A stretch of DNA of 64,000 nucleotides, from positions 8,603,001 through 8,667,000 of the forward strand of contig NZ_CP136624.1 of NCBI RefSeq assembly GCF_032917945.1. The letters are read 5' to 3'. Source of the DNA: Bradyrhizobium sp. sBnM-33. GTDB taxonomy: Bacteria > Pseudomonadota > Alphaproteobacteria > Rhizobiales > Xanthobacteraceae. This document shows positions 24,436 to 33,786 of the stretch, in pieces (within the stretch, counting starts at the first letter, position 1; the number at the start of each line of letters is the position of its first letter). Position numbers and translations under genes: made by a program. The notes beneath the pieces are model-generated. The model was not told where the DNA came from. It ran no database searches and saw only the letters and a list, made by a program, of their open reading frames with translations.

Positions 24436-25086
24436 ATGACCCCCACTATCACAGCCTTTGAACGGTCGCCCGACCGCGGCAAGGGACAGGCACGTGACAT
24501 GCGTGTTCGTTGGGCGCTCGAAGAAGTAGGCCAACCGTACGACGTTCGGTTTGTTTCGTTCAGCGAGATGAAGGGACCCGCGCATCGTGCGCTTCATCCA
24601 TTCGGGCAGATCCCGACCTATGAAGAAGGCAATCTCGCCCTGTTCGAGTCGGGGGCGATCGTGTTCCATATCGCGGAGCGCCATAGTGGCCTGCTGCCGG
24701 ACGATGCGAATGCCCGGGCACGCGCGATCACATGGATGTTTGCCGCGCTTAACACGGTGGAGTCACCGATTGTTGATCGCGAAATTGCCACGCTCGTGGA
24801 GCGCGACAAGACCTGGTACGAGCAGCGCCTGCCTATCCTCGAGGATCGCATCCGTGGCCGGCTGGACGAACTTTCCAGTCGGCTTGGCGATGCCGACTGG
24901 CTCGATGGCGCGTTCAGCGCCGGTGACCTGCTGATGGTAACGGTGCTGCGCAGGTTGAACAGATCGGGCATACTGGACGCATATCCGAACCTCTCCGCCT
25001 ATATCGCCCGCGGCGAAGCACGGCCGGCCTTTAAGCGTGCTTTCGAGGCTCAATTGGCGGTTTTCATCGCCGCATCGACCGGCTGA
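24436..25086 (+). CDS. Glutathione S-transferase family protein
   Basis: 216 aa. The N-terminal thioredoxin-like half has RDMRVRWALEEVGQPYDVRF, HPFGQIPTYEEG (cis-Pro) and LFESGAIVFHIAERH (the ES pair that binds glutathione). The C-terminal helical half has WLDGAFSAGDLLMVTVL, with the N-capping/hydrophobic staple region. It is cytoplasmic; substrates are unknown. GGAG lies upstream of the ATG. Confidence 0.9.
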   Translation: MTPTITAFERSPDRGKGQARDMRVRWALEEVGQPYDVRFVSFSEMKGPAHRALHPFGQIPTYEEGNLALFESGAIVFHIAERHSGLLPDDANARARAITWMFAALNTVESPIVDREIATLVERDKTWYEQRLPILEDRIRGRLDELSSRLGDADWLDGAFSAGDLLMVTVLRRLNRSGILDAYPNLSAYIARGEARPAFKRAFEAQLAVFIAASTG

Positions 25087-25173
25087 TGAGGGCCGCCCTG
25101 CGTCGCTGAGCCCATCGGAGCGAATGCCCGGTTTTAGGTGGTAAACGCTCGCGGGGAATGTCCGCAATTGGTT

Positions 25174-25264
25174 AGCAAGCAGCTCGCATCAGCAAAGCGA
25201 TATGCGGGGATGGGAACTCGCCAAAAGCCCGGATGTCGCTTCGCTCATCCGGGCTACGCTTGCT
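25174..25264. repeat. Accessory-region repeat, copy 5 (best-preserved)
   Basis: AGCAAGCAGCTCGCATCAGC ... TCATCCGGGCTACGCTTGCT, with AGCAAAGCGATATGCGGGGA in the middle. The outer arms are near-complementary. Confidence 0.8.
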
Positions 25265-25266
25265 GA

Positions 25267-25653
25267 TCAGCGTTTCCGCGGCTTGTCCGCTGACTGGTAC
25301 ATGGAAAGGACATGCCCCTCCGGGTCCTTGATTTCCGCCGACCAGCCGCCCGGCGCGTGACTGACCGGCGTCACGATCGTGACGCCCTTGGTGGCCAACT
25401 CCGAGACCATGTCGTCGATGCCGCCCTCCGCGATCTCAAACGTGACAATCGGCGTGTTGCCCGGCCGCGACTCCTGCTTGATGAAGAGCAATTCCACGCC
25501 GTTGATCGTCGTAGCTATCAGCCAGGGATTGCCGCCGCCGTCGTCGTCCATCCGTTGAACCGCCAAGCCAAGCACGTCTCGGTAGAACGCCTCGGTACGG
25601 TTGATGTCGTTGACATAGTGGCAGACGGCACCCAGTCGGCACTTCGCGAACAT
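25267..25653 (-). CDS. VOC (glyoxalase-fold) protein
   Basis: 128 aa: two beta-alpha-beta-beta-beta modules, from MFAKCRLGAVCHYVNDINRT with FYRDVLGLAV to IKDPEGHVLSMYQS, the usual VOC signatures. Candidate metal ligands are His in CHYVND, Glu in GVELLF and Glu in the second half. It could be a dioxygenase, isomerase or resistance protein; the substrate is unknown. It starts four bases after the stop of the sigma-like gene, so the two are cotranscribed and probably translationally coupled. Confidence 0.82.
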   Translation of the reverse strand: MFAKCRLGAVCHYVNDINRTEAFYRDVLGLAVQRMDDDGGGNPWLIATTINGVELLFIKQESRPGNTPIVTFEIAEGGIDDMVSELATKGVTIVTPVSHAPGGWSAEIKDPEGHVLSMYQSADKPRKR

Positions 25654-25657
25654 GGAT

Positions 25658-26299
25658 CTACTCCTTCAAATGGTTCGAGCCGCTACCTAGTTGCCGGACG
25701 CCCGGCTTTCGTGAGGTGCTTACGACAAAAAGGTGCCCGTCCGGATCATGGCTGGCGAGCACAACGCCCGGCCTCCGGGCCGGCGGCAGAAGTGCGCGCC
25801 GAATGATGCCGAAATTGAGGGGGCCGCTGAGCCCGGATATACCGTCCAGCGAGCCACCGCCCTCGGCCCGCCAACGGCGCCGGATGTCGGCGATGCGCTG
25901 ACGTAAGGCAGGCTCATTCATCCGCAGCAGCCAAAGGATCTCACGCTTGCTGTGGCCCGTCAGAACTAGCAGCGCTGTGGTGCGGAGGTTTGGCGGGAGC
26001 CGTTCCACGAACCACACCGGGACCTCCGCGCTCTGGCCGGTGTGCGCGTCCATCAGGGCGGCGCGCTGCTCGCGGGTCCGCCTGCGAACAGCAGTACGCG
26101 CATCGAACAAGGCGCGCCTGCGAAGTGCACCGACGAACCACCGGCGATTGGCCGCGCAGGAGAGGTCCTCCCTGCCGGCCTCAACCGCCGCAAGCCAGAC
26201 CGTCTGAAAAAGGTCCTCGGCTTCCGGCCGCCTGCGGGCCGCACGCTGAGCCTCCCGCAATAGTTGCGAGAATATGCTTGGCGGCACGTTGCTCTCCAC
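25658..26299 (-). CDS. ECF-like sigma factor with C-terminal extension
   Basis: 213 aa from a GTG. Residues about 10-75 resemble sigma region 2 (LLREAQRAARRRPEAEDLFQ, TVWLAAVEAG) and 100-145 resemble region 4 (LPPNLRTTALLVLTGHSKRE, then EPALRQRIADIRRRW). A tail of about 60 residues follows, containing VVLASHDPDGHLFVVSTS, which looks like a VOC strand motif. No anti-sigma gene is adjacent; the partner is a VOC protein. Regulation might be through that tail or partner (inference). Region 2 is somewhat degenerate, so DNA-binding sigma activity is not certain. Confidence 0.72.
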   Translation of the reverse strand: MESNVPPSIFSQLLREAQRAARRRPEAEDLFQTVWLAAVEAGREDLSCAANRRWFVGALRRRALFDARTAVRRRTREQRAALMDAHTGQSAEVPVWFVERLPPNLRTTALLVLTGHSKREILWLLRMNEPALRQRIADIRRRWRAEGGGSLDGISGLSGPLNFGIIRRALLPPARRPGVVLASHDPDGHLFVVSTSRKPGVRQLGSGSNHLKE

Positions 26300-26656
26300 A
26301 TTTCACCAAGGTTCTCTGTTATCCTGGGCTGCTTGCGCCAGAGCGCCTAAGATCACAGGAGTTGCATCTGCCCGCCCATAGGACGGAGCGGACGAGGTCC
26401 GTGCGCCGCACAGGCCCCTCATCGCGGTTTCCTCCCTTGAGGTTTTCATACCCCCGGAGTACGCGGCGCGGTCATCGTGGGGCCGCCATCCGAAAACCTT
26501 TCACAGGAATGGAAGTGACGCTCTGAATTTGTGATGTCTGCTCTTGCGCAAAAAAGCAGACACGGATTCGCGGCTATATCGCGTCGGCTTCGCCTTCGCT
26601 CTCTCTTAATCACAATGGGCTCTGAAGTTTGCTAAGTCGCTACAGGAACAAAATCA
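26300..26656. other. Gene-free stretch upstream of the sigma-like gene
   Basis: About 355 bases without a convincing gene. It should contain the promoter of the sigma/VOC operon (minus strand) and the downstream flank of tRNA-Phe. No clear autoregulatory motif was recognised. Confidence 0.5.
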
Positions 26657-26732
26657 TGGTGCCCAGGGGCGGGATCGAACCACCGACACTGCGATTTTCA
26701 GTCGCATGCTCTACCAACTGAGCTACCTGGGC
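26657..26732 (-). tRNA. tRNA-Phe (GAA)
   Basis: 76 nt cloverleaf reading GCCCAGGTAGCTCAGTTGGT at the 5' end, anticodon loop CTGAAAA with GAA, T arm GGTTCGATCC, acceptor CCTGGGC and an encoded ACCA end. It lies downstream of yacG, as often in alphaproteobacteria. Confidence 0.97.
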
Positions 26733-26869
26733 ATACTCGAAGGCCCAAAGGCCGGGCGAGCGGGCGGTTTATAGAGAGGTCGGAGGGATGTGTCCACCCG
26801 GCTTCGCCTTCGGCTACGCCGGGCGCGGCCCGGCTTCGGACTCGTCCCCAAATATTTGGCGAATCACCG

Positions 26870-27076
26870 TTATTCGGCGTCTTCGGGGTCGGTGGGGCGA
26901 CCGGGGATGACGTAGCGGCCGGAGAGCCAGCGGTTCAGGTCGACGTCGCGGCAGCGCTTGGAACAGAATGGGAGCGTGGCCGGATCGGCCGGCTTGCCGC
27001 AGACCGGGCAGGGTTTTGGCGGCTTGGGCGCGCCGGTATCCTTCCCACCGGTATCCTTGGGGCCGTCAACTGGCAT
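26870..27076 (-). CDS. yacG: DNA gyrase inhibitor YacG, zinc-ribbon protein
   Basis: 68 aa. The four-cysteine zinc site is CPVCGK ... FCSKRC, followed by [17 protein letters not shown], the signature of YacG, which binds GyrB and blocks DNA binding in characterised relatives. The start at 27076 overlaps the end of maf by 11 bases, so the genes are translationally coupled. The N-terminal 30 residues ([20 protein letters not shown]) are a low-complexity lead. Confidence 0.92.
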   Translation of the reverse strand: MPVDGPKDTGGKDTGAPKPPKPCPVCGKPADPATLPFCSKRCRDVDLNRWLSGRYVIPGRPTDPEDAE

Positions 27077-27689
27077 TGAGCCAGCCGAACCGGATCGGGA
27101 AGCCCTCCCCGCCGAGCAGCGTAACCGATTCGTAGAGCGGAAGGCCCACGACGTTGGTGTAGGAGCCGACCATCTTGACCACGAAGGAGCCGGCGATGCC
27201 CTGCACGGCATAGCCGCCGGCTTTGCCGCGCCATTCGCCGGAGCCGATATAGGCCTGGATGTCATCTTCGCTCAAACGCTTGAAGCGGACGCGGGTTTCG
27301 ATCAGGCGCTGGCGGAACGCCTCCTTTGGCGTCACCAGGCAGATCGCGGTGTAGACGCGGTGATTGCGCCCCGACAGCAGCCGCAGGCACTGCGCGGCCT
27401 CGTCGACCAGATTGGCCTTCGGCAGGATGCGGCGGCCGACCGCGACCACTGTGTCGGCGGCCAGGATGAAGGCACCGCGCAGCTCGTCGTCGAGGTGAAC
27501 GGATTTCAGCGCCGCATCGGCCTTGGCGCGCGCCAGGCGGTTGGCGCAGGCGCGCGGCAGCTCGCCCCGCTTCGGGGTCTCGTCGACATCGGCCGGGCGC
27601 AGCGCGTCGGGCTCGATGCCGGCCTGGTTGAGCAGGCTGAGCCGCCGCGGCGAACCGGAAGCAAGAACGAGTTTGGGACGGCCAAGCAT
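27066..27689 (-). CDS. maf: Maf family nucleoside triphosphate pyrophosphatase
   Basis: 207 aa. The Maf signatures are [18 protein letters not shown] at the N-terminus, RAKADAAL, and [15 protein letters not shown] with the catalytic Asp. [16 protein letters not shown] and [13 protein letters not shown] complete the fold. Relatives hydrolyse dTTP/UTP or modified pyrimidine nucleotides. It sits between the LMW phosphatase (565 bases upstream, filled with repeats) and yacG, as in other Rhizobiales. Confidence 0.95.
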   Translation of the reverse strand: MLGRPKLVLASGSPRRLSLLNQAGIEPDALRPADVDETPKRGELPRACANRLARAKADAALKSVHLDDELRGAFILAADTVVAVGRRILPKANLVDEAAQCLRLLSGRNHRVYTAICLVTPKEAFRQRLIETRVRFKRLSEDDIQAYIGSGEWRGKAGGYAVQGIAGSFVVKMVGSYTNVVGLPLYESVTLLGGEGFPIRFGWLNAS

Positions 27690-27814
27690 GCTGAGTTTGT
27701 CGGGAAATGGATTCGGGTGGGATCGCGCGCGCGGAACCTATCGGAAGGCACTCCATTCCACAACCGGGGAACAAGTGTTTGACCGAGCTTTCATTTCTGC
27801 CTCGCCAAGATGAA

Positions 27815-28250
27815 GCTATCGTGTCCCGGACGCGGGCAGCAACGCGTAGCGTTGCTCCGCTGAAGCGGGACCTAATGGCCGACGTGGACCCCGGATCAGC
27901 AGCGCACCGCTGTCGCGCTGCGCAGCAGCCGGGGAACGCCGGCCGGCTGCTGGTCTATCCGTTTACGGCCTCACCTTGAATCTCGTGTCCCGGACGCGGT
28001 GCAGCGCATAGCGTTGCTCCGCAGAGCCGGGACCCAAGATCGGCACTGTAGCCGTCATACCCCGCGAATGCAGGGTATCCAGTACGCCGCGGCCTCTCGA
28101 TCCAATAACCGCCGTCTCTGGAATACTGGATCACCCGCTTTCGCGGGTGACGACAGCCGAGTTTGCGGATCGGCCGCATGGACCCCGGATCAGCAGCGCA
28201 ACACTTCGCGTTGCGCAGCATCCGGGGACGCCGGCCGGCAGTTCATCCCC
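27815..28250. repeat. Composite repeat block between maf and the phosphatase gene
   Basis: Several inverted units: GTGTCCCGGACGCGGGCAGC ... AAGCGGGAC, a second GTGTCCCGGACGCGGTGCAG ... GAGCCGGGAC, and GTCATACCCCGCGAATGCAG ... CGCGGGTGACG. Two copies of TGGACCCCGGATCAGCAGCG ... CCGGGGA are also present. No coding capacity was recognised. The stretch from 27690 to 28257 holds nothing else. Confidence 0.75.
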
Positions 28251-28257
28251 GCGACGG

Positions 28258-28725
28258 CTACCCGCTCGCCGCCCCGGCCTTGGCGAAGCGGCGGCGGATG
28301 CGCATCAACAGGCCGTCGCAGACGTCGCGATAGGCGGCGAGCTTCTGCTCGCGGCTGCCTTCCGCGTCGGTCGGGTCCGGCGTCGGCCAGTATTCGACAT
28401 CGGCGGCATGGGTGCGCGTCAGCTCCAGCGCCTTGTGGTGGGCTTCCGGCGACAGCGTGATGATGAGATCGAAATTGAGCCCTTCCCAATCCTCGAGCTC
28501 TTCAAACGTGATCGGCTTGTGGCCGGAAATATCCTGGCCGAGCTCCGCCATCACGGCGACCGCGAACGGATCGAGCTCGCCCTTCTTGACGCCGGCGGAC
28601 TTTACGTAGAGGCCTTGCGGGAACATCTGCTGCAACAGGCTCGCCGCCATCGGCGAACGCACGCTGTTCAGCCCGCATGCGAACAGCACGGCCTGCGGAT
28701 TGCGCGCGCGGGGCGGCGCCTCCAT
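28258..28725 (-). CDS. Low-molecular-weight phosphatase / arsenate-reductase-like protein
   Basis: 155 aa. The P-loop is FACGLNSVRSPMAAS (CX5R), with the acid-base region WPTPDPTDAEGSRE. SAGVKKGELDPFAVAVMAEL is typical of the LMW protein tyrosine phosphatase fold. ArsC-type activity needs additional cysteines that I do not see, so phosphatase is the better guess. It follows UPF0262 in the murA-hisD gene string, an order common in Rhizobiales. Confidence 0.87.
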   Translation of the reverse strand: MEAPPRARNPQAVLFACGLNSVRSPMAASLLQQMFPQGLYVKSAGVKKGELDPFAVAVMAELGQDISGHKPITFEELEDWEGLNFDLIITLSPEAHHKALELTRTHAADVEYWPTPDPTDAEGSREQKLAAYRDVCDGLLMRIRRRFAKAGAASG

Positions 28726-28779
28726 GCGGTCAGGCTTCTCTCTTCCGGGGCGCGACTTCGCTGCGCGCGGAGCTCGGGA

Positions 28780-29283
28780 TCATGCGTCCTGCCCCTTCCA
28801 GTGCAGCACACAGATCAACGTGAACAGGCGGCGGGCGGTTTCGAAATCGATGCGGACCTTGCCCTTCAGCCGCTCCTGCAGCGTGCGCGAACCTTCGTCA
28901 TGGATGCCGCGGCGGCCCATGTCGATCGCCTCGATCTTGTCGGGCGTCGCCGTGCGGATCGCCTGATAGTAGCTGTCGCAGATCATGAAATAGTCCTTCA
29001 CGATCCGCCGGAACGGCGTCAGCGACAAGAGATGCGCGACAACAGGCGTGCCATCCTCTTTGCGGATGTCGAACATCAGCCGGTTGCCGGTAATGGCGAT
29101 GTGCAGCGTGTACGGCCCCTGCTCCGTCCCTTCCGGCGCGAACAGGTTCTGCTCGATCAAATCGTAGATCGCGATCGCGCGCTCGTGCTCGATATCGGGA
29201 CCGGAACGGCCGATCGATTCCTCGTCGAGCGTCACCGCGACGATGCGGTTGTGCAGGTCATCGTCTGGCGGCGGCTTGTTCAT
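28780..29283 (-). CDS. UPF0262 family protein
   Basis: 167 aa conserved Rhizobiales protein of unknown function: [57 protein letters not shown] and [19 protein letters not shown] are the usual blocks. Its ATG overlaps the hisD stop (ATGA), giving translational coupling. No catalytic motif is obvious. Confidence 0.93.
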   Translation of the reverse strand: MNKPPPDDDLHNRIVAVTLDEESIGRSGPDIEHERAIAIYDLIEQNLFAPEGTEQGPYTLHIAITGNRLMFDIRKEDGTPVVAHLLSLTPFRRIVKDYFMICDSYYQAIRTATPDKIEAIDMGRRGIHDEGSRTLQERLKGKVRIDFETARRLFTLICVLHWKGQDA

Positions 29284-30575
29284 GGCAAATTGAGGCGCAA
29301 TCCGACGGAGCGTGAATGGGCATCCAGACCCTCGGCCTTGCCCAGGGTCATCGCGGCAGGCCCCAGCGCGCGCAACTGGTCCGGCCCGCATTTGAGAATC
29401 GAGGTGCGCTTCATGAAGTCTAGCACGCCGAGCCCGGACGAAAACCGCGCCGAGCGCGCCGTCGGCAGCACGTGGTTGGAGCCGCCGACATAATCGCCGA
29501 TCGCTTCCGGCGTATGGGCGCCGAGAAAGATCGCGCCGGCATTGCGAACCTTTGCCGACAGATCTTCCGGATCTGCGGTGATGATCTCCAGATGCTCGGC
29601 GGCGATCGCGTTCGCAAGCTGCACCGCCTCGTCGAGCTCTTTCACCATGATGATGGCGCCGAAGTCGTTCCACGAGGCCCGCGCGATCTCGGCGCGGGGC
29701 AGCGTGGCAAGTTGGGATTCCACTGCGCGCTCGACGTCCGTGGCCAGGCTTGCGCTGTCGGTGATCAGGATCGACTGCGCGCTGGCGTCATGCTCGGCCT
29801 GCGCCAAAAGATCAGCGGCGATCCAGCCGGCATTGCCCGTATCGTCGGCGATGACGAGCACTTCCGAAGGGCCGGCGATCATGTCGATGCCAACCTTGCC
29901 GAACACCAGCCGCTTGGCTGCGGCCACGTAGGCGTTGCCGGGGCCGACGATTTTGGCGACCGGCGCGATCGTCGCGGTTCCATAGGCCAGCGCCGCCACC
30001 GCCTGCGCGCCGCCGACGCGATAGATCTCGGAGACGCCGCCGAGATCGGCGGCCGCCAGCACCAGCGGGTTGAGCTTGCCGTCAGGCGACGGCACCACCA
30101 TGACGACCCGCGGCACGCCGGCGACCTTGGCCGGCACCGCATTCATCAGCACCGAGGACGGATAGGCCGCGGTGCCGCCGGGCACGTAGAGGCCGACCGC
30201 ATCGACCGCGCTCCAGCGCCAGCCGAGTTCGACGCCCAGCGCATCGGTGAAGCGCTCGTCCTTCGGCAGTTGCCGCTGGTGGAACGCCTCGATCCGGTCG
30301 CGGGCGAATTTCAGCGCGTCGATGGTGGCGGCATCGCAGGCCTTCACGGCGTCATCGATCTCGGCCGCGGTCACGCGCAGGCCGGGGGCTTCGATGTCCA
30401 GCCGGTCGAATTTCTTCGTCGCCTCGATCAGGGCGGCGTCGCCGCGCGCGGCCACGTCATCGACAATCGCCCGTGTGGCGCGCTCGACATCGGCCGAAAC
30501 CTCGCGCTTGGCGGCGAGGAATTGCTTGAATCGTGAACCGAAATCGGCGCTGCTGGTATCCAGGCGAACGGGCAT
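29280..30575 (-). CDS. hisD: Histidinol dehydrogenase
   Basis: 431 aa zinc enzyme that oxidises L-histidinol to L-histidine in two NAD-dependent steps. The core motifs are [49 protein letters not shown] and [16 protein letters not shown], with the C-terminal [10 protein letters not shown] and [10 protein letters not shown]. Length fits the family. The only histidine gene here, it sits in the murA-DUF2948-hisD-UPF0262 string. Confidence 0.97.
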   Translation of the reverse strand: MPVRLDTSSADFGSRFKQFLAAKREVSADVERATRAIVDDVAARGDAALIEATKKFDRLDIEAPGLRVTAAEIDDAVKACDAATIDALKFARDRIEAFHQRQLPKDERFTDALGVELGWRWSAVDAVGLYVPGGTAAYPSSVLMNAVPAKVAGVPRVVMVVPSPDGKLNPLVLAAADLGGVSEIYRVGGAQAVAALAYGTATIAPVAKIVGPGNAYVAAAKRLVFGKVGIDMIAGPSEVLVIADDTGNAGWIAADLLAQAEHDASAQSILITDSASLATDVERAVESQLATLPRAEIARASWNDFGAIIMVKELDEAVQLANAIAAEHLEIITADPEDLSAKVRNAGAIFLGAHTPEAIGDYVGGSNHVLPTARSARFSSGLGVLDFMKRTSILKCGPDQLRALGPAAMTLGKAEGLDAHSRSVGLRLNLP

Positions 30576-30678
30576 GGCGGCTTTCTGGGAGAGATCGAAG
30601 GCCCCTGCTCAATGGCGCGGCGGCCAAGGGCCGTCAACCCTTTGGGGATGCGGATGGGGCGAATGGCGTTGGGATAAC

Positions 30679-30809
30679 CGTCATTCCGGGGCGATGCGCA
30701 GCATCGAACTATGGGGCGGGGCGCCCCTTGCGCCCCTGAGAATCTCGAGATTCCCCGGTGCGCAATTGCGCACCTGAGTCTGGTGCTTGCGCACCATCCC
30801 GGAATGACG
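30679..30809. repeat. Palindromic repeat, CGTCATTCCGGGGC family, copy 2
   Basis: CGTCATTCCGGGGCGATGCG ... GCGCACCATCCCGGAATGACG, with an inner GGTGCGCAATTGCGCACC palindrome. Between DUF2948 and hisD. Confidence 0.85.
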
Positions 30810-30814
30810 TGCCC

Positions 30815-31267
30815 TCACCCCTCCGGCCCCAGGGGCGCTATCGCCAGGTCGCTGGTGCCGAGATCGTCGGTGCCGAGGTCGGTCAGCTCGCATTCCAGGC
30901 ACTCGAGGTCCAGCCGCAGCGCCTCGCCGTGGCTGAACAGGAGAAGCGCGCTGCCGCCGGGGGCCTCGCCCGGGTGGAATTCGATCCCGACCAGTTCCAG
31001 CATCGCGGTGGGCCGCTGCAGATCGATGTTGCGCGATTTGCAGGCCAGCACCCGATCGAAGCGCAATGCCGCAATCAGGCGGCGCGGTTCGGTTCCGCCC
31101 GACAGCGTCTGCTCCCAGTCCAGCCGGCTCATGCCGACCACCAGCCGCTTTTCGCCCTGCCGCCAGACGATGTCGGAGGCCAGCACGCGGGCGTCCTGCA
31201 CATGGGCCGATATGACGGCGAGATCGTCGGCATCGAGCGCCATCAATTTGAGCGGGTCAGCCGGCAT
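30815..31267 (-). CDS. DUF2948 family protein
   Basis: 150 aa conserved alphaproteobacterial protein; blocks include LKLMALDADDLAVISAHVQD, VVGMSRLDWEQ and GEALRLDLECLECELTDLG. The function is unknown. The ATG at 31267 follows GAGGA at 8 bases; a TTG two codons earlier is less likely. The gene lies 23 bases after murA, so it is probably in the same transcript. Confidence 0.9.
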   Translation of the reverse strand: MPADPLKLMALDADDLAVISAHVQDARVLASDIVWRQGEKRLVVGMSRLDWEQTLSGGTEPRRLIAALRFDRVLACKSRNIDLQRPTAMLELVGIEFHPGEAPGGSALLLFSHGEALRLDLECLECELTDLGTDDLGTSDLAIAPLGPEG

Positions 31268-31290
31268 TCCCAAAAGTCCTCGATCATCCT

Positions 31291-32580
31291 CTAATCGCTG
31301 ATGCGCTGGATCAACGCACCGCAGGCCGAAAGTTTTTCCTCCAGCCGCTCGAATCCGCGGTCGAGGTGATAGACGCGGTTGACCATGGTTTCGCCCTCGG
31401 CGGCAAGGCCTGCGATAACAAGCGAAACCGACGCCCGCAAATCGGTCGCCATCACAGGCGCGCCGCGCAGTTTGGCGATGCCGTCGATGGTCGCAGTTTC
31501 GCCATCCAGCGATATCCGCGCACCGAACCGCGCCAGTTCCTGCACATGCATGAAGCGGTTCTCGAAGATCGTCTCGGTGATCTGCGAGGAACCGCCGGCG
31601 CAGGCCATCAGCGCCATCAATTGCGCCTGCAGGTCGGTTGGGAAACCCGGAAACGGCGCGGTCGACACCGTGACGGGACGGATACCCGCGCCATTGCGCG
31701 TGACCCGGATGCCGTCATTGTTGACGGTGATGACGGCGCCGGCTTGCACCAGCACGTCGAGCGCCGACTGCAATAGTTCGGGACCCGCGCCGGAAAGCTG
31801 CACGTCGCCGCCGGTCATCGCGACCGCCATCGCATAGGTGCCGGCCTCGATACGGTCCGGCAGCACGGTATGGTGCGCGCCGTGCAGCTTCTCGACGCCC
31901 TCGATGATGATGCGCGGCGTGCCGGCGCCGGTGATGCGCGCGCCCATCTTGTTCAGGCAATCGGCGACGTCTGCTATCTCCGGCTCGCAGGCGGCGTTGG
32001 TGATTGATGTCGTGCCCTTGGCCAGCGTTGCGGCCATGAGCGCGACATGGGTGCCGCTCACCGTCACCTTGGGAAAATCGATCGCAGCCCCGCGCAGGCC
32101 GCCGGGCGCTTTCGCCACCACATAGCCGCCGTCGATGGCAAGTTCAGCGCCGAGCTTTTCCAGCGCCATGATCAAAAGATCGACCGGCCGGGTGCCGATG
32201 GCGCAGCCGCCCGGCAGCGAGACCTTTGCCTCGTGCATTCGCGCCAATAGCGGCGCGATCACCCAGAAGCTGGCGCGCATCCGCGATACCAAGTCATAGG
32301 GCGCGGTGGTGTCGATGATGTTGGCGGCCGAGATGTGCAGGGTCTGGCCTTGATATTGGCCGTCGCCCGGTCGCTTGCCCGCCGACATGATGTCGACGCC
32401 GTGGTTGCCGAGGATGCGCTGCAACTGCGCAACGTCCGCAAGCCGCGGCACGTTGTCGAGGATAAGCGTTTCCTCCGTGAGCAGCGCTGCGATCATCAGC
32501 GGCAGGGCGGCGTTCTTCGCGCCCGAAATCGCAATGGTGCCGTTGAGCTTGCTGCCGCCGATAATACGAATGCGGTCCAT
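31291..32580 (-). CDS. murA: UDP-N-acetylglucosamine 1-carboxyvinyltransferase
   Basis: 429 aa. First committed step of peptidoglycan synthesis: transfer of enolpyruvate from PEP to UDP-GlcNAc, in the cytoplasm. [19 protein letters not shown] at the N-terminus binds substrate, [14 protein letters not shown] carries the PEP-reactive (fosfomycin-target) cysteine, and [16 protein letters not shown] is another fingerprint. Length is normal. First gene of the minus-strand string that continues through DUF2948 and hisD. Confidence 0.97.
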   Translation of the reverse strand: MDRIRIIGGSKLNGTIAISGAKNAALPLMIAALLTEETLILDNVPRLADVAQLQRILGNHGVDIMSAGKRPGDGQYQGQTLHISAANIIDTTAPYDLVSRMRASFWVIAPLLARMHEAKVSLPGGCAIGTRPVDLLIMALEKLGAELAIDGGYVVAKAPGGLRGAAIDFPKVTVSGTHVALMAATLAKGTTSITNAACEPEIADVADCLNKMGARITGAGTPRIIIEGVEKLHGAHHTVLPDRIEAGTYAMAVAMTGGDVQLSGAGPELLQSALDVLVQAGAVITVNNDGIRVTRNGAGIRPVTVSTAPFPGFPTDLQAQLMALMACAGGSSQITETIFENRFMHVQELARFGARISLDGETATIDGIAKLRGAPVMATDLRASVSLVIAGLAAEGETMVNRVYHLDRGFERLEEKLSACGALIQRISD

Positions 32581-32676
32581 GGCACCCTCCTGCTATGCAC
32601 ACATTGTGCGCGCGTGTCCGCAGCAGGAGCGGCGATATTTGCGGCGATTTGATGGGGTGGGTGCCTTAGCCGCAGC

Positions 32677-32800
32677 CGTCATTCCGGGGCGCGCGAAAAG
32701 CGCGAACTACGGGGCGCCCTTGCGCCCCTGAGAATCTCGAGGTTCTCAGAGGCGCAAGGGCGCCCCACAGTTCGATGCTAGCGCATCGCCCCGGAACGAC
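32677..32800. repeat. Palindromic repeat, CGTCATTCCGGGGC family, copy 3
   Basis: CGTCATTCCGGGGCGCGCGA ... GCATCGCCCCGGAACGAC; the inner CTGAGAATCTCGAGGTTCTCAG forms a hairpin. Upstream of murA. Confidence 0.85.
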
Positions 32801-32813
32801 ATTCACACTGACG

Positions 32814-33638
32814 CTACGACCGGATGAACGCGAGCAAATCGGCGTTGATGGTGGCGGCCTCCGTGGTCGGCATGCCGTGCGGAAAGCCCTTGTAGGTCTT
32901 CAGCGTGCCGTTCTTCAGAAGCTTCGCCGACAATGGCGCGGAGTCTGCGTAGGGAACAATCTGGTCGTCGTCGCCATGCATCACCAGAACCGGCACGGTG
33001 ATCTTCTTGAGGTCCTCGGTGAAGTCGGTCTGCGAGAAGGCGACGACGCCGTCGTAATGCGCCTTGGCACCACCCATCATGCCCTGGCGCCACCAGTTCT
33101 CGATCACGGCTTCCGACGGCTTGGCGCCTGGCCGATTGTAGCCGTAGAACGGACCCGACGCGAGGTCGCGATAGAACTGCGTGCGGCTCGCCGCGAGCTG
33201 GGCCTGAAGTCCGTCAAACACTTCCTTGGGCAGTCCGCCCGGATTGGAGGGCGTCTGCACCATCAGTGGCGGCACCGCGCTGAGGATCGCGGCCTTCGCC
33301 ACCCGGCTCTCGCCGTGGCGAGCGATGTAATGCACCACCTCGCCGCCGCCGGTGGAATGGCCGACGTGAACGGCGCCTTTGAGATCGAGATGCGCCGTCA
33401 ACGCCGCGAGATCGTCGGCGTAGTGGTCCATGTCGTGGCCGTCGGCCACCTGGCTGGAGCGGCCGTGGCCGCGGCGGTCATGGGCGATGACCCGAAAGCC
33501 GTTATTGAGGAAGAACAGCATCTGCGTATCCCAATCGTCCGCCGACAGCGGCCAGCCGTGGCTGAACACGATGGGCTGACCCTTGCCCCAATCCTTGTAA
33601 AAGATCTCGACGCCGTCTTTGGTGGTGATGGTGGGCAT
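32814..33638 (-). CDS. Alpha/beta hydrolase, non-haem chloroperoxidase/arylesterase type
   Basis: 274 aa. The oxyanion region is [13 protein letters not shown], the nucleophile elbow [17 protein letters not shown] (Ser), the acid Asp lies in [15 protein letters not shown] and the His in [12 protein letters not shown]. These match the cofactor-free haloperoxidase/esterase group, whose natural role is usually ester hydrolysis. It is encoded alone between two palindromic repeats. Confidence 0.92.
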   Translation of the reverse strand: MPTITTKDGVEIFYKDWGKGQPIVFSHGWPLSADDWDTQMLFFLNNGFRVIAHDRRGHGRSSQVADGHDMDHYADDLAALTAHLDLKGAVHVGHSTGGGEVVHYIARHGESRVAKAAILSAVPPLMVQTPSNPGGLPKEVFDGLQAQLAASRTQFYRDLASGPFYGYNRPGAKPSEAVIENWWRQGMMGGAKAHYDGVVAFSQTDFTEDLKKITVPVLVMHGDDDQIVPYADSAPLSAKLLKNGTLKTYKGFPHGMPTTEAATINADLLAFIRS

Positions 33639-33660
33639 GGGAATTCTCCTCTGGTTACGC

Positions 33661-33772
33661 CGTTATTCCGAGCACGCGTCATTGCGTGGCAGGAATCCGA
33701 ATGGTGTTGATGGAGCTTCTCAGGGGCGCAAAGGCGCCCCATAGTTCGCGCTGACGCGCGCCCCGGAATGAC
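33661..33772. repeat. Palindromic repeat, CGTCATTCCGGGGC family, copy 4 (left end altered)
   Basis: Left end CGTTATTCCGAGCACGCG is diverged and contains CGTCATTGCGTGGC. The right end GCGCGCCCCGGAATGACG is intact. It separates the hydrolase gene from the membrane protein gene. Confidence 0.7.
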
Positions 33773-33786
33773 GAAATCAGCAAGCT

